A stretch of DNA of 64,000 nt, taken from contig JAMBUN010000104.1 in NCBI GenBank assembly GCA_030271035.1, forward strand, positions 434,001 to 498,000. Direction: 5' to 3'. The stretch's first letter is position 1, and each line of letters opens with the position of its first letter. The notes below the pieces were generated by a model. It worked only from the letters and a program-made list of their open reading frames with translations. It was not told the origin of the DNA and searched no databases. Source of the DNA: Microascus cirrosus. Taxonomy: Eukaryota > Ascomycota > Sordariomycetes > Microascales > Microascaceae. Made by a program: the position numbers and the translations under genes. Positions 58,187-64,000 of this stretch are shown here, piece after piece.

Positions 58187-58914
58187 GCTTTTCGTTTATT
58201 TAGAAGACAGCGACCTAAGAGACTTCTCGGCATGCAGGAGCAGTGATAACTTTGGGGGAGGGGAGGGACAGGTAGAAGAGTAAAATTTGGTTGACTAACA
58301 ACAAACGCACAGAAGAGCCATGAGGAGGCCAAGGCCGAGTCTATAAACAATGGTTAGACGGTTGGCGTGACTTTAATCGTAGAGAATCCGAGCCGCTCCC
58401 GAGGAATAACTTTCCTTCGATGATCACCAAGGACAGAGAGTAGTGAGGGCAGCGCCGCCTCCAATTTGGCTGTCCTGGTCATCGACCGACCCATTTTTTT
58501 TTCTTGGAGAGGGGAAGTGGATAGCCCCCACCAAAGCCTTGTCCTAACTTGCTGCATGCCATGTTTCCGTTGTCTCGGAGCGGGCCACCGGCTCTTACTA
58601 TCGCAACTTCCACCTTGCCCGGAGGGGCTCGCCGACGAGCGGGTCCAGAAAGCACACAATAAAAGCGGGGCCTGTCGGAGTGGGTCCCCGATCATGGTTT
58701 CCCCACACACACTCGACTTCCTAATTGGGATTACGCCAGTGCGTCACTCCAGCGCTCCCCGCTCCTTCCTCTCCAGCCCTTTTATCAGAGCGAAGCTGCC
58801 TCGGAAACCCACGCCGCAGCGTTCCGCCCATATCGTGGGGTTCGTTCACGTCCCATGTACTTAGATACCCCTGGGGGCTGGTATTGAGCCCCGCCTCCGC
58901 ACTCTCAGAAGACC
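58187..58914. promoter_or_regulatory. Divergent promoter of OXP1 and the Zn2Cys6 regulator
   Basis: 728 bp between the two ATGs, holding both promoters. The half nearer the regulator contains four CGG-N9-CCG palindromes (listed separately). A T8 run precedes them at 58494-58501. Confidence 0.7.
58576..58816. promoter_or_regulatory. Four CGG-N9-CCG sites, candidate Zn2Cys6 dimer operators
   Basis: Exact CGG-N9-CCG occurs at 58576-58590, 58620-58634, 58676-58690 and 58802-58816. Zn2Cys6 homodimers bind inverted CGG triplets with a protein-specific spacer. The same spacer four times in 241 bp is more than expected by chance for this composition (roughly 0.3 in the whole 728 bp). Sites end 99 bp before the regulator ATG and begin 390 bp from the OXP1 ATG. 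Confidence 0.6.
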
Positions 58915-61400
58915 ATGGCGACCCGCTCCGGAGCCATCGTGAGACCCGTCGCGTAAGCCGTGCATCCCACCTGCACCCCCCTTCCCCCCCATAGGCCCCC
59001 AATTGTCCTCGTCTTACACGCTTCCTAGGTGCCTGAACTGCCGCCGCCGCCGGTCCTATTGCTCCAAGGAGAAGCCAATGTGCTCGAGATGTCGTGACGC
59101 TGGGCTGACCTGTACCTACGGAGAGGCGAGGAAAATCACAGTTAATGAATCGTACGTGATTTTGCCCCCATTCGTTCTTCGGGAAGCTCCCTTGCTCATG
59201 TAGGTTCCCTAGATATCTTAGAGTACTCGAGTGGAAGGCAAAGGCTTATGACGGTTTGGATACCCAAACACTCTGGGGAACTCAGCCTCCGGGGCTAATC
59301 AAATTTCTTGACGTAGAAAATGACAAGGGGTTAAATGAGGCCGCAGCGATGGGAACAGCGCGGCCTCCCGCAGAAGAACATGACGAGGACTCTGGAGACG
59401 AACAATATCTCTTTGAACCCTTCAGTCATATCAATATCAAACAGCCCTTAACGAGTAGGTATCGAATCAGATGCAGCGCACTGTTTCATTACTCCCCCAC
59501 CCCAACACCAAACAACGCATAGCGTCTAACCTCTGGGTATCCAAGGCTTCAAGGGACCCGGATCTTCGGATAACTTCCTCAAGAATGTGCGGAGGTTATC
59601 CGGACTATGTGGCGAAGATGAGAGCCTAGACGCCGACCCGGACTTCTACGACCCGAGCGCCCTTCCCTCAAGAAGGCAGTCCTCTAGGGTGCAGATTCGG
59701 CTGCCGCCTCCGGCTATTGCGAGGCGCTTCTTCACCGCACAATATACCTACATCGGCACTATATTTGCCTTCACGGACCCGCCAAGGACCTTCTACGAAC
59801 AACTAACCGAAGCATACAGAGGCCTGCCGGAGCCGTCAGACAGGGAGGCCTGCTTATTGTACGCCAAGGTGCTCGTCGTGCTTGCATTTGGCCAGCTTTA
59901 CTCCGTGAATCAATGGGTGGATTTCAGGGGCCCGCCGGGCTTCGACTACTTCACCGCATCACTGAGCCTCCTGCCCGATGCCCACGAAGAAGGCTCGGTC
60001 CTCTGCGTGGAGACGCTCGCACTGATCGGTTACTTCATGCAGAACATGAACCGGAGGGATGCGGCCTTCCTTTACATAGGCATGGCCCTCCGCATGGCTG
60101 TCTCGTTGGGTCTTCACCAGGAGGCCGTGCCGGAACTTGACCCTGCCGCTCGGGAACACCGCCGGCGGGTCTGGTGGTCCGTGTACAGCCTCGACCGCAT
60201 CCTCTCCGTCAAGTCAGGAAACCCCATCACCATTCAGGATGAGGACATCGGCGCCGAGATGCCCAGAGGGCTCCCTGGTGAGCCGAGCTACTGCCCGGCC
60301 GTCGCGCTCCGGCACTACACTATGCTTTCTCGGATACTAGGGGACATCCACTCGAGCATATACCGCAAGGCGGGCGAGACGTCACCGAAGAGCGGGAGGC
60401 GACTTGTGGGAACAGTGCAGAAGATCATTCTTGCGCTGTCAAAGTGGAACCAGGAGCTACCGGATGAGCTACGCTTTGATCCCGCGAAGCTGAGTATCAG
60501 CCGGGAGAGCGTGAGTACATTCTCGCACTATTATCAATGTATAAATATGACTGTCCGCCCACTCCTCTTTCATGTCGTCCAGCGACGCATGCGGCAGATC
60601 CGGAGTGGGGAGGACCCCGGGCTTAAGGAGAGGGACTGGAGGGAGGGCAACTCGCCTTCCACAGCCAAGATTATAGACATATGTATTGGGGGCGCCCAGG
60701 ATGTCATCAACATGATGACGGTCGCGGCGGAAAAAGACCTTGTCGGTGCGTTCCTGCCTCACTTCCCTGTCTACTGGTGTCGGTGTGAGGGAAATGAGAG
60801 GATCGTGACTCATTAACATGACGTATAGCGACTTACGGCTACATGGACGGCGAGCACGTCTTCTCCGCGAGCATCGTCCTATTCATGGCCTGCGTCGCCT
60901 TCCCCGCAAATGAGGGCAACACGCGAGCCATGAACGCTGGTTTTGATCTCTTGCGGACTATGGGCGAGCGTGGAAACAGCTACATGGGTGCCCGGTACGA
61001 GTTGCTCGCCGAGCTGCGTGCGTCGCACCTGCCTGGGGCAGTCGGGCCAGATACCTCCCGAGGGCTTTCTCCGAATACTGGTCTGAAGTCAACTTCAATG
61101 AGCAGTATGACGGAGTCAAGTCGGTTCCTCACCGAAGCCGGGACCGTTCAGGCAGCGCGGCGAAATCCAACAAGCCGTGAGGTTGGTGCTCCAGAGCGGC
61201 TCACCTTCCCCATGGTGAATTACAGCTTCCTGGGCGAACCATTTTACGACGAGAGTATTAACTCGGGCATAGACTTTGGGCTATGGGAGGAGGGTTTTGC
61301 AAATTTTGCTGTCAATGCTGGCTTTGACTACCCGCAGTGGTCGCAAGCGGCAGCGGAGGTGTTACAAGTACAACGAGGGGAGGACATTGATATTCCATGA
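58915..61400 (+). CDS. Zn2Cys6 fungal transcription factor with fungal-specific regulatory domain
   Basis: Five exons, 58915-58952, 59029-59151, 59213-59454, 59546-60745 and 60829-61400, give 724 aa. The binuclear zinc cluster starts at residue 14, straight after intron 1: CLNCRRRRSYC then SKEKPMCSRCRDAGLTC (CX2CX6CX6CX2CX6C). A short linker leads to YLRVLEWKAK, a likely dimerisation helix. The middle is the fungal_trans homology region, with FTAQYTYIGTIFAF, GMALRMAVSLGLHQE and HRRRVWWSVYSLDRILSVKS. The C-terminus is Ser/Thr-rich, then acidic-aromatic (FGLWEEGFANFA), perhaps activating. It is nuclear by family. Divergence from OXP1 and the CGG-N9-CCG array between them suggest it controls OXP1 and itself; this is inference. 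Confidence 0.92.
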
Positions 61401-62562
61401 TATGCGTTGAAATGAATGCAATGCGTTTGCCTCTTAACTAGTGGTTATTTGGGGCTATCACGCATTTGGGACACCGGTGTTTTTTGTGGACTACTCATAC
61501 AGCTAGAATAGACTAGCCAAGGCTACTCACGTAGGTATGTAGGTATTAAGGTATAGTAAGAATCTGCATATATGGAGTTGCTATCAGAAAGATTTTCCGA
61601 AGACCCAATCTCAGCCGAGATCAGAATTCTAGACCCCCTTTTACCCCCAGAGCCCCATGATCACCGTGATATACATGGGGATACAGTCCAGATAATCTGG
61701 GATATCCATTTGAGCCTAGGAACAGACCAAAGTATTTCTCGAGGACTTCGTTCCTTTGGGGTTTATTTAATGTCCAGCGCAGTAGGATACGAGAAGACCG
61801 CGCGTATTGCTCCCCATTTGGGCTATCTGCCGACATTTCAGTAGCGCCATCTCGTCAGCAACAAGCATCTAACCACACCATTATTATGTCTATATAACGT
61901 TCCCATAACGAGGAATGGCAGAAGCTGGTTTTAAGAAAGCTTTGGAAAGGTAAATTGCACCTAACGGCAGAGATGCTGGAGTGCCAATGCTGAAAGTGAG
62001 AAGAGGTGTGGCGGAATCTGTTAAGTAGGCTGTAAGACAGAGTCGAGGAAAGTGACGTCTTCCTCCTGGTTTTGGTTGGCTGGAATTGGCCTAGCCCAGT
62101 TGGACTCTATTGTCCAATGAAATTGTCTCCTGATAACCAAGACCAACCCAGGTGCTGCCACTTGTGTGCAAATTGCTAAGAACTATTATGTAATACTTAC
62201 CGACACCTCTTCCCGCCGCTTATGTAACTTCAAGAAAAAACTTGTGATGTCTCGTCCGGCCAATTCAAAGCTTCACCTCGCGTGCTCCAGGATAAGACAA
62301 GACAACAGGACTCCTGCGCCAACCGAGGACTCCGGGCCCCTCCTAAGGTCGATAGAGGGTCTCCAAAACAATACGGAAATCTCGTCATACCCAGCGATGT
62401 GACGTACGGCTCCAATTGTACTACAACCGCCGACTTCTGCCTTCGACCGCGTCGATCCCCTTTTGCTTCAATCCATCTTCTTTACTTTTACCTCTGTTTA
62501 AACCCACCAACCACCACGTTCTTTAGACGATCTGCTTCCTGAGAGCCAAACCAACGCCCACA
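61401..62562. other. Intergenic region, no gene seen
   Basis: 1.16 kb with AT-richer composition and GTAGGTAT-type short repeats near 61531-61550. The right end is the CT-rich promoter/leader of the mL58 gene. Confidence 0.5.
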
Positions 62563-63195
62563 ATGGCCTCGATAATAGCGACGACAAGACGCGCCCCGAC
62601 GCTCCTCCCGTCCCTCGTTGCCTCCCTCGCCGTGCCGGCCGCGAACACCACCCCTCGCCGCTCCCACCAGACAACCGCCCGTACGAAGCGCTCCCTCCGC
62701 ATCCGCCCCCACCCCTCGCACCTCCTCCGCAATAACCCTAACTCCGCCACCGACGAGATCGTCTTCAACCCACCCGAGTCGCAGCCTTCGCCCTACCACA
62801 CCCCCTTCAAGTTCCTTCCACCCTCCGACCCGCGCCGCGCCAACAACCTCAAGCTCCTTTTTGGCAACAACACCGGCGCCTCGGGCCCTACGGACTATGT
62901 GCCACCCGAGCTGAAGAAGTCATCGGCCAAGAGCTACCACTTGACTAAGGAGGACGTGGACGAGCTGAAGAGGCTGAGGTTTGAGGATCCAGAGACGTGG
63001 ACGGTGTCGAAGCTGGCGGAGAAGTTCAAGTGCTCGACGAAGTTTGTGAGGATTGTGGGGAGGGTACCCGAGACGTTTAGGAATAAGGTACAGGAGCAGA
63101 AGAGGAGGAAGATGGCGACATGGGGCCCGAGGAAACTCAAGGCTTTCCAGGAGAAGGGGCAGCGGATAGAGATGCTGTTTAGGGGCGAGCTATGA
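62563..63195 (+). CDS. MRPL20: Mitochondrial large-subunit ribosomal protein mL58 (MRPL20)
   Basis: A single exon of 210 aa. The N-terminus (MASIIATTRRAPTLLPSLVA, Arg/Ser/Thr-rich, no acids for about 60 residues) is a mitochondrial presequence. The conserved body includes FKFLPPSDPRRANN, YVPPELKKSSAKSYHLTKED, then VDELKRLRFEDPETWTVSKL and AEKFKCSTKFVRIVGRVPE, as in the fungal MRP-L20 family. The basic tail ends MATWGPRKLKAFQEKGQR. It is a fungus-specific component of the mitoribosome large subunit. Length is usual. The leader is CT-rich, as in other mitoribosomal genes. Confidence 0.9.
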   Translation: MASIIATTRRAPTLLPSLVASLAVPAANTTPRRSHQTTARTKRSLRIRPHPSHLLRNNPNSATDEIVFNPPESQPSPYHTPFKFLPPSDPRRANNLKLLFGNNTGASGPTDYVPPELKKSSAKSYHLTKEDVDELKRLRFEDPETWTVSKLAEKFKCSTKFVRIVGRVPETFRNKVQEQKRRKMATWGPRKLKAFQEKGQRIEMLFRGEL

Positions 63196-63527
63196 TGAGA
63201 GATGAGGTTACGTTGGGGCTCGGTGAAAGACAAACGGGACGGATGGGGAAGATGTACGACTATTGTTCACATAAAATTACAACATGCCATTGTATAGACA
63301 GTCCGCTTGGAGTTGGCAACTCGAAGACTTGTACAATCTTGTTCCAAATAGATCATTTACCATACACCTTCCAAAGGCTTCATTTACTCCACGAACACCA
63401 GAAATGGGGAGTATTAATGTTGGGTAATCATTTAAAAGGGCAAATCTGTCAATACTCGCTGAGTCCTCACGCCTGGTTTCGTAATGGAATGTGCTAGGTT
63501 CCCAACTCCAAGCTTCTGGACCGGCGA
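63196..63527. other. Intergenic region between convergent genes
   Basis: 332 bp between the mL58 stop and the stop of the partial gene on the opposite strand. Nothing recognised. Confidence 0.5.
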
Positions 63528-63963
63528 TTACGCACCTCCCAGCTCTCCTTCGGCCGGAATGACCCTCCAACACCACCCACACCACCTCCTCACCTTCCCA
63601 TCCACTTCTCTCCCCAGAATCCGCCTCTCGACCTTCTCGTCATGCCATTCTGGTACGCTCCGTCCCACTCTTATCCTCACAACTGTCTTGTTCGACATGC
63701 GTCCGCTCGCGTCCTCGTACTCATGGACACTGTATCCTGTGCGGGGCTCGCTCTCATCCAGGTCTGAAAGAGGAGGCATGGGTGAGGGAGACGAGGATGT
63801 CGACGCGGCGGCCGCAGCAGGGGAAGGCGTCTTCTCACCCGCGCTGTCCATTTCTACTTCCTTCTCGACGGCGCCGAGGCAGTCTGCTTCGCGGCCACAG
63901 GGGATGCCGCACTCAACGTCCGTAACGCCATCGTCAATATAGCGGGTGCGCCAGCGCCATATT
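63528..63963 (-). CDS. 3' exon of an unknown gene, cut by the window edge
   Basis: The last exon (144 codons plus stop) begins at acceptor TTCTAG (63965-63964) after a CACTAAC branch point, in phase 2; the upstream exon lies beyond position 64000. It encodes WRWRTRYIDDGVTDVECG, then a short Cys-rich piece (IPCGREADCLGAVEKEVE), an Ala/Ser/Pro-rich linker, then VHEYEDASGRMSNKTVV and WHDEKVERRILGREVDG. It ends in a Trp/Cys patch (RRWCGWCWRVIP). High GC3 supports coding. An internal ATG at 63851 could start a 107-aa version, but conserved-looking coding continues upstream of it. Family not recognised. Confidence 0.6.
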
Positions 63964-64000
63964 CTAGAATAAAGGGGTTAGTGATAATGAGGTTTCTGGA

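Overview
The window is nuclear DNA of a filamentous ascomycete (Pezizomycotina). The genes have short 55-90 bp spliceosomal introns with GTAAGT/GTGAGT/GTATGT-type donors, CTRAC-like branch points and CAG/TAG acceptors. Codons are GC3-biased. The gene families are typical of moulds: a Zn2Cys6 regulator, an NmrA-like protein, a DUF3455 secreted protein, an Slt2/MpkA MAP kinase and a fungal mL58. The class within Pezizomycotina cannot be settled by reading alone.

From left to right I support 21 protein genes well, one small possible gene and one partial gene at the right edge. 0-10 kb: SNF1 kinase (+), a DAO-type FAD oxidoreductase (-), translation factor eIF2-beta (-, with a distant tiny first exon), a spliced MIM2 gene (+) and a MARVEL membrane protein (-). 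10-17.2 kb: a small zinc-ribbon protein (+), a secreted PNGase A-type amidase (-) and a short conserved fungal protein (-). 21-27 kb: a mitochondrial DUF1279/FAM210-type protein (-) divergent from dynactin p25 (+), an NmrA-like reductase (-) and a Dabb-domain protein (+). 34.5-46.2 kb: a DUF3455 secreted protein (+), the cell-wall-integrity MAP kinase (-), a low-molecular-weight tyrosine phosphatase (-), cyclophilin-40 (+) and a PH/C2/RasGAP protein (-). 50-64 kb: a Ser/Pro-rich conserved protein (-), 5-oxoprolinase (-) divergent from a Zn2Cys6 regulator (+), mitochondrial ribosomal protein mL58 (+) and the 3' end of an unknown gene (-).

Between these lie long gene-poor stretches (about 6.3-8.5, 10.2-12.2, 12.4-13.9, 17.2-21.2, 27.0-34.5, 46.2-50.6 and 51.7-54.3 kb). 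They hold only short unrecognisable ORFs, with a few possible relics. I found no tRNA, rRNA, CRISPR array or intact transposon.

Most genes are housekeeping or signalling singletons, not a biosynthetic cluster. The most notable signal is regulatory. The 728-bp region between 5-oxoprolinase and the divergent Zn2Cys6 regulator carries four CGG-N9-CCG sites within 241 bp, the pattern expected for a Zn2Cys6 homodimer. This suggests a self-contained regulator/target unit for 5-oxoproline (glutathione cycle) metabolism. Exon boundaries were derived by hand from reading-frame continuity and splice consensus, and product names come from recognised motifs. No database search was run.
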